A stretch of DNA of 64,000 bases from Chryseobacterium aureum (GCF_003971235.1 NZ_CP034661.1:4216001-4280000); one strand, 5' to 3'. Shown: positions 25,209 through 34,275, numbered from the stretch's first letter. Numbers and translations: made by a program. Notes: a model not told the origin generated them from the letters alone.

Positions 25209-25721
25209 ATGAAATTAATAGAAGCAAAAGAAAAGGATATTCCTTTGATCCGGGATTTGGCAAGAAGATCATGGGAGAGTGCATATGTAGGAATTATTTC
25301 CAATGAACAGATCAATTATATGCTGGGGGAAATGTATTCTCAGGATGAAATTTCAAAGCATATGAAAAATCCCAATTATCATTATTATTTAATTTTTGAC
25401 GAGGACAATGACTCTTTTGAAGGCTTTATGGGCTATGAACACGGATACGAAGAAGGAACTACAAAACTGCACAGAATTTATCTCGTTCCGGAAAGTAAAG
25501 GAAAAGGTTTTGGGAAAGGGGCGCTTGATTTCCTGAAGACAAAACTTGCGGAAAGCGCTGATCATAGAGTTATCTTGCATGTAAACAAAGAGAATAATGC
25601 GAAAAAATTCTATGAATCTCAGGGTTTTAATGTTTATAATGAATTGGTTTTGGATATTGGAAATGGTTTCGTAATGGATGATTACCAAATGGAGTATATA
25701 ATTCACTTTGATTTGACTTAA
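25209..25721 (+). CDS. GNAT family N-acetyltransferase
   Basis: A 170-residue protein with a complete GNAT fold. It begins MKLIEAKEKDIPLIRDLA, has the strand FEGFMGYEHGY, the acetyl-CoA motif LHRIYLVPESKGKGFGKGAL (R/Q-x-x-G-x-G/A form KGKGFG), and the motif B region VILHVNKENNAKKFYESQGF. The acceptor substrate cannot be told. A near-consensus -7 box (GAACTTTG, 25170-25177) lies 31 bases upstream. It is a monocistronic gene. Confidence 0.88.
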   Translation: MKLIEAKEKDIPLIRDLARRSWESAYVGIISNEQINYMLGEMYSQDEISKHMKNPNYHYYLIFDEDNDSFEGFMGYEHGYEEGTTKLHRIYLVPESKGKGFGKGALDFLKTKLAESADHRVILHVNKENNAKKFYESQGFNVYNELVLDIGNGFVMDDYQMEYIIHFDLT

Positions 25722-26007
25722 AATTCTGTAACATTTTATTATAATTCTATAACAAGTGATCTGTTTTTTTGATTCATCTTTGCTTCAGAACCAAATCACT
25801 TATAACAATACATTCATATGCTTGGTTTTGAGCTGAACAGCTTTTTATCAGTATATTTTTTTCATCCTTAGTGTTTAAATTCCTGTATTCTACAATACAG
25901 GAGTTTTTGCGTCTATATGGCAAGAAGAAAAAAAATAGACCTATTTCACATTTAAATGAAATAAATTATTATATTTACTAAATAAAATTGGTTTATATAA
26001 TACTAGG
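25722..26007. other. Intergenic stretch with a possible small transcription unit
   Basis: A near-consensus -7 box CATCTTTG lies close to 25780, a 17-codon frame (MLGFELNSFLSVYFFHP) spans 25818-25871, and a clean hairpin terminator follows at 25881. The region could encode a small RNA or leader. Nothing else is seen. Confidence 0.35.
25881..25909 (+). terminator. Rho-independent terminator
   Basis: TCCTGTATT (25881-25889), loop CTAC, AATACAGGA (25894-25902), then GTTTTTG. It is 160 bases after the GNAT gene and so may end either that transcript or a small RNA. Confidence 0.75.
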
Positions 26008-26589
26008 ATGAAAATGTATGTTAAATTTGATTTCAATGCCCTCTGTAAAAAGGTATTGGACGAAAAACTTAAAGAACACGGGCTGAAGTACAGGCTGCTG
26101 AACTTTGGTGAAGTGGAGTTCTATGAGCCCCTGACTCAGGAACAGCATCATCTTTTTAAGAAAAATCTGGAAGATTATGGAATCGAAATCATAGAAAGCC
26201 AGAAAACCGCACTGGTACAGAAAATAAAAGATGCCATTGTAGAACTGGTGTTTTCTGATGAGATTATTCCGGTAAAAGCATCAATTTATATTGCTGAAAA
26301 ACTCAACCACAGCTACGGATATCTTTCCAACCTGTTTTCAGAAGTTGCTTATACCTCTATTGAGAACTTTATTATTTTGCAGAAGATAGAACATGCAAAA
26401 GCCCTGATCATAAGAAATAAACAAAGTCTTACGGAGATTGCCCATAAGCTCAACTATTCCAGTGTGGCCCATCTGAGCACTCAGTTTAAAAATACAACAG
26501 GAATTACTCCGTCCCAGTTTCAAAAGATTATCGGTAAACGAAGAAGAGCCCAAAGCACGGCAATAAACCCTAAAATGCAGTATGAATAA
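26008..26589 (+). CDS. AraC family transcriptional regulator
   Basis: A 193-residue regulator. The N-terminal 70 residues (MKMYVKFDFNALCKKVLDEK, then GEVEFYEP and YGIEIIES) look like a small ferredoxin-like alpha-beta domain rather than a cupin. The C-terminal AraC DNA-binding domain is complete, with two helix-turn-helix units: AEKLNHSYGYLSNLFSE and LTEIAHKLNYSSVAHLSTQF, then TGITPSQFQK. The start could be 26008 or 26014. Its last codons overlap the next gene by 8 bases, so the receiver-like protein is translationally coupled and likely works with it. Confidence 0.9.
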   Translation: MKMYVKFDFNALCKKVLDEKLKEHGLKYRLLNFGEVEFYEPLTQEQHHLFKKNLEDYGIEIIESQKTALVQKIKDAIVELVFSDEIIPVKASIYIAEKLNHSYGYLSNLFSEVAYTSIENFIILQKIEHAKALIIRNKQSLTEIAHKLNYSSVAHLSTQFKNTTGITPSQFQKIIGKRRRAQSTAINPKMQYE

Positions 26590-27031
26590 AGAATTTCTGA
26601 ACGTAATCGTAGCAGATCATGATGAAAGCACCTTAATCTTTTTTAAAACTATTCTGAAAGAGCTGAAAATCTCTATAAAAGTTCAATGTTTCAACAACGG
26701 AAAAGATCTGATGGAATATCTGAATAATGAAGATGCGGTAGTTCCTGAAATTATTTTCATGAATTATACGATTCCCGGAAAAGAAAGCATGGAATGTCTT
26801 AAAGAGATGGAGGCCAATTCTAAATTTAACAATATGGTGACTGCCATTTTTTCTGAACCCATACCGGAAAATGAAATAGAGGATATTTTCGTAAAAGGAG
26901 CGAATATTTTTATGAAAAAGCCGGAGTGTTTTGAGAGGCTGAAAAAGGTGCTTACGGAAGTTATTACCATCAATTGGCAGTATCATACCTCGGGTTTAAA
27001 TAAAGATCATTTCATCCTTAAAATAGGATGA
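26582..27031 (+). CDS. Receiver-like protein with the phospho-acceptor Asp replaced by Asn
   Basis: A 149-residue single-domain protein with the response-regulator receiver fold: FLNVIVADHDESTLIFFKTI contains the acidic pair (D12, D14), PEIIFMNYTIPGKESM aligns with the usual phosphorylation loop, and NIFMKKPE carries the conserved lysine. The position of the phosphorylated Asp is N61, so normal phosphorylation is not expected. No output domain follows. It overlaps the AraC gene by 8 bases and probably acts with it as a protein-binding or ligand-sensing partner (inference). Confidence 0.85.
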   Translation: MNKEFLNVIVADHDESTLIFFKTILKELKISIKVQCFNNGKDLMEYLNNEDAVVPEIIFMNYTIPGKESMECLKEMEANSKFNNMVTAIFSEPIPENEIEDIFVKGANIFMKKPECFERLKKVLTEVITINWQYHTSGLNKDHFILKIG

Positions 27032-27640
27032 ATAAAGGATTTATTAATTTAATATTAATAAATCATAAATCATATTTGTTGCATACTATTCACAAATAAG
27101 TGAAAATTTTATAACTAATAATTAAAATAATATAAAAAGGATCCGGATTAATATACAGACATTTGTAAAAGTAAACTCAGACACAAATTTCATTATATAG
27201 TAGAAGATACGGATGAATGAAAAGCAATTGTTTCTACAGAACAAAAAATTATATAAATCACGATGTTAGTTAAACAAAATGGATTATAATAATTTTCCAA
27301 TTTTAAAGCACAGAAGATCTTTAAACAAAACGGTACAATCATGAAAACTCAAAAGTAGTTGGAGATATTTTTATTCGTTTCATTCCCTCATCTCCACCGA
27401 AACACAGTTAGTTTTTATAATAAGCAAGTTGGAAAAAATAATTCATTTTGTTTTTTATAATTTATTTTAATAGTTATGGTTTAAAACGCATTATATTGTT
27501 ATATAAATATTTTTCACACCACATCACAAAATATTAAGCCATAGCTATTAAAATAAGTTTATTTTGGACAGACCAAAAGTAATTTCTTCTAAATAACAGT
27601 TTTATAAGGGGGCCGCAGAAAATCTTTTCTGCGGTTTTTT
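27032..27640. other. Gene-free 0.6 kb region with long hairpin and terminator; candidate non-coding RNA
   Basis: No credible reading frame is seen. A long imperfect inverted repeat (27459-27559) is followed 54 bases later by a strong plus-strand terminator (27613-27642), although no plus-strand gene lies within 570 bases upstream. A structured RNA transcribed on the plus strand would explain both. No clear TAnnTTTG promoter was found, which weakens the case. Confidence 0.4.
27459..27559. repeat. Long inverted repeat with G-U compatible arms
   Basis: Arms 27459-27484 and 27534-27559 are complementary over 26 positions; the core TTATTTTAATAG-T-TATGG faces CCATA-G-CTATTAAAATAA, and the non-Watson-Crick positions are G-T pairs. 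This is the pattern of a conserved RNA stem rather than of a DNA transposon end, although a small MITE is possible. Confidence 0.6.
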
Positions 27641-27642
27641 TT
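27613..27642 (+). terminator. Strong terminator facing plus strand before recG
   Basis: CCGCAGAAAA (27613-27622), TC, TTTTCTGCGG (27625-27634), then eight T. The last T bases touch the recG stop codon, which is on the other strand. Confidence 0.85.
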
Positions 27643-29728
27643 ATGATATTTTACTCCACTTGTTTTTTCCTTTGTAATATCTGATATAATAGTTTTTAAT
27701 AATCAGATTATCAGGTCTGGAAAGCATAGGATCTGCTTCCAGAATTCGTTCTACCGTATTTTTTGTAGTCTTGATGATGGCTGAATCATTGATCAGATCC
27801 AGTCTTTTAAAATCTACCACGCCACTTTGCTGAGTTCCCAGAATATCTCCCGGACCCCGGAGCTGCATATCCACTTCAGAAATTTTAAAACCATCATTGG
27901 TCTCTGTCATAGTCTTGATACGCGTTCTGCTTTCTTTGGATAGCTTGTCGGAAGTCATCAGAATACAATAGCTCTGTTCAGCCCCTCTTCCCACACGTCC
28001 CCGCAGCTGGTGAAGCTGTGAAAGCCCAAATCTTTCCGAACTTTCAATTACCATTACAGAAGCATTGGGAACATTTACTCCTACTTCAATGACCGTAGTG
28101 GCTACCATAATCTCAGCTTTTCCGGAAGCAAAATAAGCCATAGCAGCATCTTTTTCGTCAGGCTTCATCTTTCCATGCAGCATGGTTACGTTATATTCTG
28201 AGAAAAACTCCATCACGTGTTCCAAACCTTCCATAAGATTTTTATAATCCAGCGTTTCAGATTCCTCAATAAGAGGATATACGAAGTAAACCTGCCTGCC
28301 TTTTTTGATTTCGTCCTTACAGAAATTATACACATACAACCTGTCTTTTTCACGCCTGTGAGCAGTAATGATAGGTTTTCTTCCTACAGGCATTTCATCA
28401 ATTACAGAAACATCCAGATCAGAATAAAAACTCATTGCCAGTGTCCTTGGAATAGGAGTGGCTGTCATCACCAGAATATGCGGCGGAATTTTATTCTTTG
28501 CCCAAAGCTTAGCCCTCTGGGCAACGCCAAACCTGTGCTGCTCGTCAATGATGGCTAATCCAAGATTTTTAAACTTCACTTTGTCTTCTAAAACAGCATG
28601 GGTTCCCACCAAAATTGAAAGTGAACCGTTTTCCAGTTCCTCGTGGATAATCCTTCTCTCAGCTGCTTTGCTGGAGCCAGTAAGAAGCCGGATATTGATT
28701 CCTGTTTCTTCTAATAGTTCTTTGATACCGTTATAGTGCTGCTGGGCAAGAATTTCCGTAGGAGCCATCAGACAGCTCTGGAAACCGTTGTCCATGGCGA
28801 TAAGCATCGTAAGAAGGGCCACCATTGTTTTGCCGGAGCCTACGTCACCCTGCAGAAGCCTGTTCATCTGAACCGGCCTCTTCATATCCATGCGAATTTC
28901 TTTTAAAACTCTTTTCTGTGCATTGGTAAGCTCAAAAGGGAGATGATTTTCATAAAAATCATTGAAATGATCGCCGATAACAGGAAAAGGATTGCCATAC
29001 GATTGTGTTTTATGATGGAGTTTCTTCAAACCATATCCCAATTGAAAAAAGAATGATTCTTCAAATTTCAGTCTGTAATCTGCTTTATCAAAATGTTCCT
29101 GATCTTTTGGAAAATGAACATTCAGAAAAGCATGCTGTCTGGACATGAACTTAAAGGTTTTCATCAGATATTCCGGGAAATTCTCTTCAATAAGATTCGG
29201 AATTTCTTTGCAGATATTTCTCAGCGCATTCTGAAAAAATCTTTGATTTAAACCTCTCTTGGTCAGTTTCTCGGAACTCGGATAAATGGGTTTAAGGCGG
29301 GTATCTCCTTCTTTATTTTCTTCCGCCTCTATTTCCGGATGCGGCATAGAAAACTGACGGTTGAAAACGTTAATTTTCCCAAAAATATAGACCTCTTTAT
29401 GGATCGGAAGCTGTTCTTTAAGCCATTTGGAATACTGAAACCAAACCAGATCCATACTGCCTGTTTCATCATTGAATTTTGCCGATAACCTTTTGGTTTT
29501 ACCGGTCTGTATTTCCTGTACGTTTGTAATTCTTCCTTTCAGCTGTATTTCCTGGCTGGTTTCTTCCTGTAGCTGGGAAACAGTATAGATTTTACTTTTG
29601 TCCAGATAGCGGATGGGGTAGAAATTCAACATGTCTTCCACGGTAGATAATCCCAGCACATTTTTGATGAGCTTGGCTCTTTCCGGACCTATTCCTTTTA
29701 CATATTCTATGGAGGTTTCGAGATTCAT
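27641..29728 (-). CDS. recG: ATP-dependent DNA helicase RecG
   Basis: A 695-residue branch-migrating helicase that remodels stalled replication forks and Holliday junctions. A wedge/OB region (about 60-160, with LKGRITNVQEI) precedes the helicase core: LQGDVGSGKTMVALL (Walker A), IDEQHRFGVAQR (DEQH box), MTATPIPRTLA (motif III), TTVIEVGVNVPNA and HQLRGRVGRGAEQSYC (motifs V and VI). GPGDILGTQQSG is the RecG-specific C-terminal region. Length is normal. It is transcribed leftwards after the thioredoxin gene. Confidence 0.97.
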   Translation of the reverse strand: MNLETSIEYVKGIGPERAKLIKNVLGLSTVEDMLNFYPIRYLDKSKIYTVSQLQEETSQEIQLKGRITNVQEIQTGKTKRLSAKFNDETGSMDLVWFQYSKWLKEQLPIHKEVYIFGKINVFNRQFSMPHPEIEAEENKEGDTRLKPIYPSSEKLTKRGLNQRFFQNALRNICKEIPNLIEENFPEYLMKTFKFMSRQHAFLNVHFPKDQEHFDKADYRLKFEESFFFQLGYGLKKLHHKTQSYGNPFPVIGDHFNDFYENHLPFELTNAQKRVLKEIRMDMKRPVQMNRLLQGDVGSGKTMVALLTMLIAMDNGFQSCLMAPTEILAQQHYNGIKELLEETGINIRLLTGSSKAAERRIIHEELENGSLSILVGTHAVLEDKVKFKNLGLAIIDEQHRFGVAQRAKLWAKNKIPPHILVMTATPIPRTLAMSFYSDLDVSVIDEMPVGRKPIITAHRREKDRLYVYNFCKDEIKKGRQVYFVYPLIEESETLDYKNLMEGLEHVMEFFSEYNVTMLHGKMKPDEKDAAMAYFASGKAEIMVATTVIEVGVNVPNASVMVIESSERFGLSQLHQLRGRVGRGAEQSYCILMTSDKLSKESRTRIKTMTETNDGFKISEVDMQLRGPGDILGTQQSGVVDFKRLDLINDSAIIKTTKNTVERILEADPMLSRPDNLIIKNYYIRYYKGKNKWSKIS

Positions 29729-29813
29729 TTTCAGGTTTCGGGATACGGTTTGCGAATTTTTTGATCCTTATTTCTGACAAAAGAAATAAAGGCTCGAATT
29801 TCGGTAAAATAAA

Positions 29814-29842
29814 AAAGACTTCCAAAAAAATCGGAAGCCTCT
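29814..29842 (-). terminator. Terminator after the thioredoxin gene
   Basis: AGACTTCC (29816-29823) and GGAAGCCT (29833-29840) pair with one mismatch; on the minus strand a T run follows. Confidence 0.6.
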
Positions 29843-29892
29843 ATAGTGAATTTTTAGAATTGAACCTTATGATCAGGTTTCAAAGTTCTCAA

Positions 29893-30426
29893 TTAATCTT
29901 TGATTTTAGATTTGAATTTTTTCTGGTAATCTTCCCACTGTTCTCTGGTTTTGATTTTTTTGAATACATCTTTTGAGATCAGTTCCAGATAGGGTTCCAG
30001 CTCTTTGGCAGATAATTCTCCCTGAAGAATCGTGATAGGATCTCCCTGTTCATCCAGAAATACTGTACTTGGTACAGCACCCACATTCATGTATTGGGTA
30101 AACTCGTGCAGGGAATTTTTCCCTTTTTTATGCTCAGTATTGGGATTGGAAAATGTTCTTCCAAAAATCTCAATATTCTTTTTTTCTTCTGCATTAAACT
30201 TTACCGGATAGTAATTCTCATTTAAAATCTGAGCAATCACAGGATGTCCGTAGGTTTTTTTATCCATGATTTTGCATGGGCCGCACCAATCTGCGTAGAA
30301 ATCAATCAGGATTTTTTTGGGACTTTCTTTTTGGGCTTTTAAAGCTTCTTCAATAGTCATCCATTGTACCTGGGCAAAACTGAAACTTAATAAAAATAAG
30401 AGTATTATGCTTAGAATTTTTTTCAT
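29893..30426 (-). CDS. Exported thioredoxin-family protein
   Basis: A 177-residue protein with a signal peptide (about 1-19, ending FAQ) and one thioredoxin domain carrying the redox motif W47-C-G-P-C51. The cis-proline segment AVPSTVFLD is present. The insert after the active site (helix region with VIAQILNENYYPVKFNAEEK) resembles DUF255/thiol-disulfide reductase types such as DsbD C-terminal domains. It likely keeps periplasmic cysteines reduced or acts on c-type proteins. It begins 42 bases after the end of a POT transporter gene and may share its transcript. Confidence 0.9.
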   Translation of the reverse strand: MKKILSIILLFLLSFSFAQVQWMTIEEALKAQKESPKKILIDFYADWCGPCKIMDKKTYGHPVIAQILNENYYPVKFNAEEKKNIEIFGRTFSNPNTEHKKGKNSLHEFTQYMNVGAVPSTVFLDEQGDPITILQGELSAKELEPYLELISKDVFKKIKTREQWEDYQKKFKSKIKD

Positions 30427-30468
30427 ATTGTGATATTTATGTAAAAATAAGCATAATTACTTATTTTT

Positions 30469-31980
30469 TTATTTTACATCCTGCATTAATTTTTTCACGT
30501 ACGGAGATATCAAAATTAATACCACTCCGGCAATTACCGCATATAATCCCAATTGTTTATATCCATCAGTATAAGTGATCAAAGCATCATAGTTGGTAGA
30601 GCCCTGCTTGGATGTAGCAAGACTGGCTCCGATGATTCCTGCAACATACTGTCCATAGGCTGAAGCAAGAAACCACATTCCCATCATCATTCCCTGAAGG
30701 TTCTTGGTAGAAAGCTTGGTCATGATGGATAGCCCGATAGGAGAAAGGCACAATTCCCCAAGAGTAATAATTAACAATGCCAGTGTGAAGAAGTTCAGTG
30801 AAGTGATTCCCTGAAGATCGGCAAACAGACGGGTAGCGAATAAAACATAATACCCTAATCCAAGGAAAATAAATCCTAACCCGAATTTGATAATCGTGTT
30901 GGGTTCAATTTTTCTCTTGTTCAGCCAGATCCAAAGAAGCCCAATCAATGGGGCAAGGAAAATAATGAAGAAAGCTCCCCCTGAATTATTGACCCCATTG
31001 GGATCTAATCCTAAAAGATCTTTGTTTAGGTTTTTGGCGGCAAAAATACTTAAAGAGCCTCCACTTTGTTCGTAAATTCCCCAGAATATGATGGAGAATA
31101 TAATGAAAACCAATGCTGCCCAAAGTTTTTTACGTTCAGAAGCAGTTACTTTAGACATTTCATAGAATAAATAGAGGAGGGTTAACGGCCCTATTGTCCA
31201 CATGAAGTAATCCGTATATTCTGTTTTGGCTACCATGGTCATAATGATAGGGACAAAAACCAGTGACAAAACATAGACTCCATATTCCTTCCATTTTGGT
31301 ATGGGAGCGGTTTTTTCCTCTGCTAAAGGATGCCCTGGCTGAAGGCCGATAGTACCCAATGTTCTTTGTGTAAACACAAAGTTGATTAAGCTCACCACCA
31401 TTACTATTGCAGCAAGTCCGAAAGCAATATGCCATCTCATTTCTTCTGCAATGATATTGCCCATGAATTCTCCTTTGCCGATGGCAATACATAAATAACC
31501 TCCTAATAGTGCTCCAAGATTAATTCCAGCATAAAAAAGCGAAAATCCCGCATCTGCCCTTGAATCATTAGGCTTATAAAGCTGTCCTACCATAGAAGAA
31601 ATATTAGGTTTGAAGAAACCTGTCCCTACTACGGTGAATGCTATTCCTAAGAAAAAGAATTTGTGAGGATCTGTAGCAAGAATTAAGCTTCCTACAATCA
31701 TCAGGAGACCTCCCCAGAAGAGGGACTTTCGGAATCCTAAGATTTTATCGGCAAAAAGGCCTCCTACAAATGTAAAGGCGTATACGAAGGCCTGGGTGGC
31801 ACCATATTGAAGATTGGCTTCTTTTTCATGGAAATTAAGCTGTGAGATCATAAAGAAAACCAGCATTCCGCGCATTCCGTAGAAACAGAAGCGTTCCCAC
31901 ATTTCAGAGAAAAACAGGCTCCAGATCTGTCTGGGATATTTTCCTTTGAAATTTTGTATTTCATCTAAAGTTAAGCTCAT
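30469..31980 (-). CDS. POT (PTR2) family proton-coupled peptide transporter 1
   Basis: A 503-residue inner-membrane protein with about 12-14 membrane helices. POT signatures are clear: FSEMWERFCFYGMRGMLVF (the ExxERFxxYG motif near residue 25-35), GTGFFKPNISSMVGQLY, and GELCLSPIGLSIMTKLS late in the protein. The family takes up di- and tripeptides with protons. It is one of three POT genes on this strand within 5.7 kb. The DUF1016 remnant lies just upstream. Confidence 0.93.
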   Translation of the reverse strand: MSLTLDEIQNFKGKYPRQIWSLFFSEMWERFCFYGMRGMLVFFMISQLNFHEKEANLQYGATQAFVYAFTFVGGLFADKILGFRKSLFWGGLLMIVGSLILATDPHKFFFLGIAFTVVGTGFFKPNISSMVGQLYKPNDSRADAGFSLFYAGINLGALLGGYLCIAIGKGEFMGNIIAEEMRWHIAFGLAAIVMVVSLINFVFTQRTLGTIGLQPGHPLAEEKTAPIPKWKEYGVYVLSLVFVPIIMTMVAKTEYTDYFMWTIGPLTLLYLFYEMSKVTASERKKLWAALVFIIFSIIFWGIYEQSGGSLSIFAAKNLNKDLLGLDPNGVNNSGGAFFIIFLAPLIGLLWIWLNKRKIEPNTIIKFGLGFIFLGLGYYVLFATRLFADLQGITSLNFFTLALLIITLGELCLSPIGLSIMTKLSTKNLQGMMMGMWFLASAYGQYVAGIIGASLATSKQGSTNYDALITYTDGYKQLGLYAVIAGVVLILISPYVKKLMQDVK

Positions 31981-31999
31981 AATGATATATGATTAAGTT

Positions 32000-32459
32000 C
32001 TAATAAGGGTTTTTATTTTCCTGCTCCAGTTCAAAACGAATTCTGTCCTGGTCAATAATTTGTTTTAATTCTTCTTCTTTTGGGAGGTACAGCAGGTATT
32101 TGCTGGCAAATAAATTGTTTTTATCATTGTGAATGGAAAAGTCTGTAGTGAGTCCTGCTCAATTCGTGACGCAATGCGTCACATATTGGAAGTGCATGAT
32201 AAAAAGAGCGCATATTTCTTAAGTTACTTTCATCAAAACCTTTTCCAAATTCCAAAGTGAGTTTTTCAGAAAGCTTTTTCAGTGTATACTTTCCGTATTC
32301 TGCGCGTTCTTTTCCCTGTTGTTCATCTTCAACAATAAGTTTTCCAATCTGCCAGTAGGTAAGCAGTAGAGTAGAATTCGCTATTCGAAAAACTTTTTCG
32401 CGCGATTGTCTAACAATTTCCTTTACGGATTGGAATAAAGAATCTTCGGAGATTTCCAT
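32000..32459 (-). pseudogene. DUF1016/YhcG-family gene with internal deletion
   Basis: From 32459 the frame encodes the DUF1016 N-terminal domain for about 105 residues (MEISEDSLFQSVKEIVRQSR, TYWQIGKLIVEDEQQG, LRNMRSFYHALP, ELSRTHYRLF) and stops at 32124. In a shifted frame the sequence continues NDKNNLFASKYLLYLPKEEE and ends KNP-Y at 32000, which fits the family's C-terminus. The roughly 200-residue middle with the PDDEXK nuclease core is missing. A deletion plus frame change is the simplest reading. Confidence 0.8.
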
Positions 32460-32469
32460 CGTACGAAAA

Positions 32470-32496
32470 TAAAAAAAACCTCTGACTTGGCAGAGG
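32470..32496 (-). terminator. Terminator after POT transporter 2
   Basis: CCTCTG (32479-32484), ACTTGG, CAGAGG (32491-32496); on the minus strand the stem is followed by a run of eight T. Confidence 0.75.
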
Positions 32497-32520
32497 TTTT
32501 ATGATATTTTGTTGATACAA

Positions 32521-34275
32521 TTAGTTTACACCGTGCATCATTTTCTTTAAGATAGGTGAAATTAAACCTAAAATGACAGAAGCAATACCGCAAAGTACTA
32601 CGAATACCATGAAGAATTCAAATAGATTGTGGATTTCAAATCCTACAAAAGTAGGGTTGTGCAATGGAAGCTGAGCTTTATCGAAAGCGGCTACCTGATC
32701 AGCTGTCAGGGTTACTTTTTTATCCAAAACATCTTGTAAATTAACTCCCAGTTCTTCAGCTTTCTTAAATTTATCACCCGTTGCAGGGATAAGAGCTCCC
32801 AATGAACCTGCCAGTGCATATCCGGCAGCGTTAGAAATAAAGAAAACACCATATAGTAAAGAAGCAAATCTTTTTGGAGCAAGCTTACCTACCAGTGACA
32901 GACCAATTGGAGAAAGACAAAGCTCACCACAGGTCTGAATGAAATAAAGTAACATTAACCATTTGATTGCCAATAGTCCTGAGTTTCCAAGATCTTTTAC
33001 ATTGTGTGCAATGATGAAATAAGAAAGGGCAATTAATGCTAATCCCATTGCTTGTTTGAAAGGAGATACCGGTTCTTTTCCTTTTGCTCTTAATTTATCC
33101 CAGATTAAACTGAAAGGAACTGCTAAAATAACCACGAAGATTCCGTTAAAGATCTGAACCATTGAAGGAGGCATATTCCATCCGAAAATGTTTCTGTCTG
33201 TCTGGTTATCTGCAATAAATGTTAATGAAGATCCTGCCTGCTCAAAAGCGGCCCAGAAGAATATAATAAAGAATGAGACGATATAGATTACCCAGATTCT
33301 TTGTCTTTCAACCTTGTTTTCAGCAGAAGACATGATAAGGAAGGCAAGTGAGATACCGGCAGAATAGATGAATGGATAAATAATTCCTTTGATCAGCTGT
33401 CCCATTTCTACAGAATTGAAACCAAATTCTCCTACAAGAAGATATCTGAAAAGGAAAAATAAAACAACAAATATTCCTCCCGTGATTCCTAAAGCCTGAC
33501 CAGAGAATTTAGCAGTCTGCGTTTCTCCTTCTTCGAAATCAGCACTTGTATTGTTTTTCGGTAATCCTCCGATTGGTCTTCCCTCCGGTGTTACTACATA
33601 TTTGTTTTTAAGGATAAAGAATGTTACTGTTCCGATTACCATAGCAATAGAAGCGGCTAAGAATCCCCATTTGAAAGCAAAAATATCTCTTACTCCTGTT
33701 GCAGCATCTTTTACATCTCCTACGTATGGACAGATAAACTGGCCTAAGAATGCCCCGATGTTAATCCCCATATAGAAAATAGTGAAAGCCGAATCCAGCT
33801 TAGATTTTTCCTGTTTCGGGTAAAGGCTTCCTACCATGGAAGAAATATTCGGTTTAAAGAATCCATTACCGAAAATGATAACGAATAACGCCAGCCACAT
33901 AATAAGCTTGGCACTGCCAATATCCGCCGAGAAAGTAGAGGCACTGATGAACAGTAAAAACTGCCCGATAGCCATTAATGAACCACCAATGATGATGGCA
34001 TATCTGTTCCCGATATATTTATCAGCAATAAATCCTCCCAAAAGAGGGGTTAAATAACATAAAGCTAGAAATCCACCATAGATGATTGCTGCATCAGCTT
34101 CTTTTATTAATAAGGAATTTACCATGAAGAGCGTCAAAAGAGCTCTCATTCCATAAAAGTTGAAACGCTCCCACATTTCTGTTCCGAACAGAACCCATAA
34201 TCCTTTAGGATGCCTGGAATTCTTATTCTCTACAAATTCATCCGGTTTCGGACTCAATGCTTCAATATTATCCAT
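32521..34275 (-). CDS. POT (PTR2) family proton-coupled peptide transporter 2
   Basis: A 584-residue membrane protein with the POT motifs GTEMWERFNFYGMRALL, GNGFFKPNISSMVGSLY and GELCLSPIGLSLVGKLAP. It is longer than transporter 1 because of a loop of about 40 residues after helix 6 (around GGLPKNNTSADFEEGE) and a hydrophilic stretch before the last helix (around DKKVTLTADQVAAFDKAQ). Dipeptide/tripeptide uptake is expected. Its promoter is at 34304-34334 and its terminator at 32479, so it is an independent unit. Confidence 0.93.
   Translation of the reverse strand: MDNIEALSPKPDEFVENKNSRHPKGLWVLFGTEMWERFNFYGMRALLTLFMVNSLLIKEADAAIIYGGFLALCYLTPLLGGFIADKYIGNRYAIIIGGSLMAIGQFLLFISASTFSADIGSAKLIMWLALFVIIFGNGFFKPNISSMVGSLYPKQEKSKLDSAFTIFYMGINIGAFLGQFICPYVGDVKDAATGVRDIFAFKWGFLAASIAMVIGTVTFFILKNKYVVTPEGRPIGGLPKNNTSADFEEGETQTAKFSGQALGITGGIFVVLFFLFRYLLVGEFGFNSVEMGQLIKGIIYPFIYSAGISLAFLIMSSAENKVERQRIWVIYIVSFFIIFFWAAFEQAGSSLTFIADNQTDRNIFGWNMPPSMVQIFNGIFVVILAVPFSLIWDKLRAKGKEPVSPFKQAMGLALIALSYFIIAHNVKDLGNSGLLAIKWLMLLYFIQTCGELCLSPIGLSLVGKLAPKRFASLLYGVFFISNAAGYALAGSLGALIPATGDKFKKAEELGVNLQDVLDKKVTLTADQVAAFDKAQLPLHNPTFVGFEIHNLFEFFMVFVVLCGIASVILGLISPILKKMMHGVN

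Noticed and set aside
27459..27559. Small MITE transposon
   Set aside because: No clear target-site duplication flanks the arms, and the mismatches are G-U compatible, which fits an RNA stem better; not excluded.
29592..29825. Possible 77-residue minus-strand protein overlapping the 5' end of recG
   Set aside because: It overlaps the recG N-terminus in another frame and has no recognisable features; it is a shadow frame.
32165..32181. Palindrome GTGACGCAATGCGTCAC inside the DUF1016 remnant
   Set aside because: It lies within coding sequence for PICDALRHE, so the symmetry may be chance; no second copy was seen in the window.
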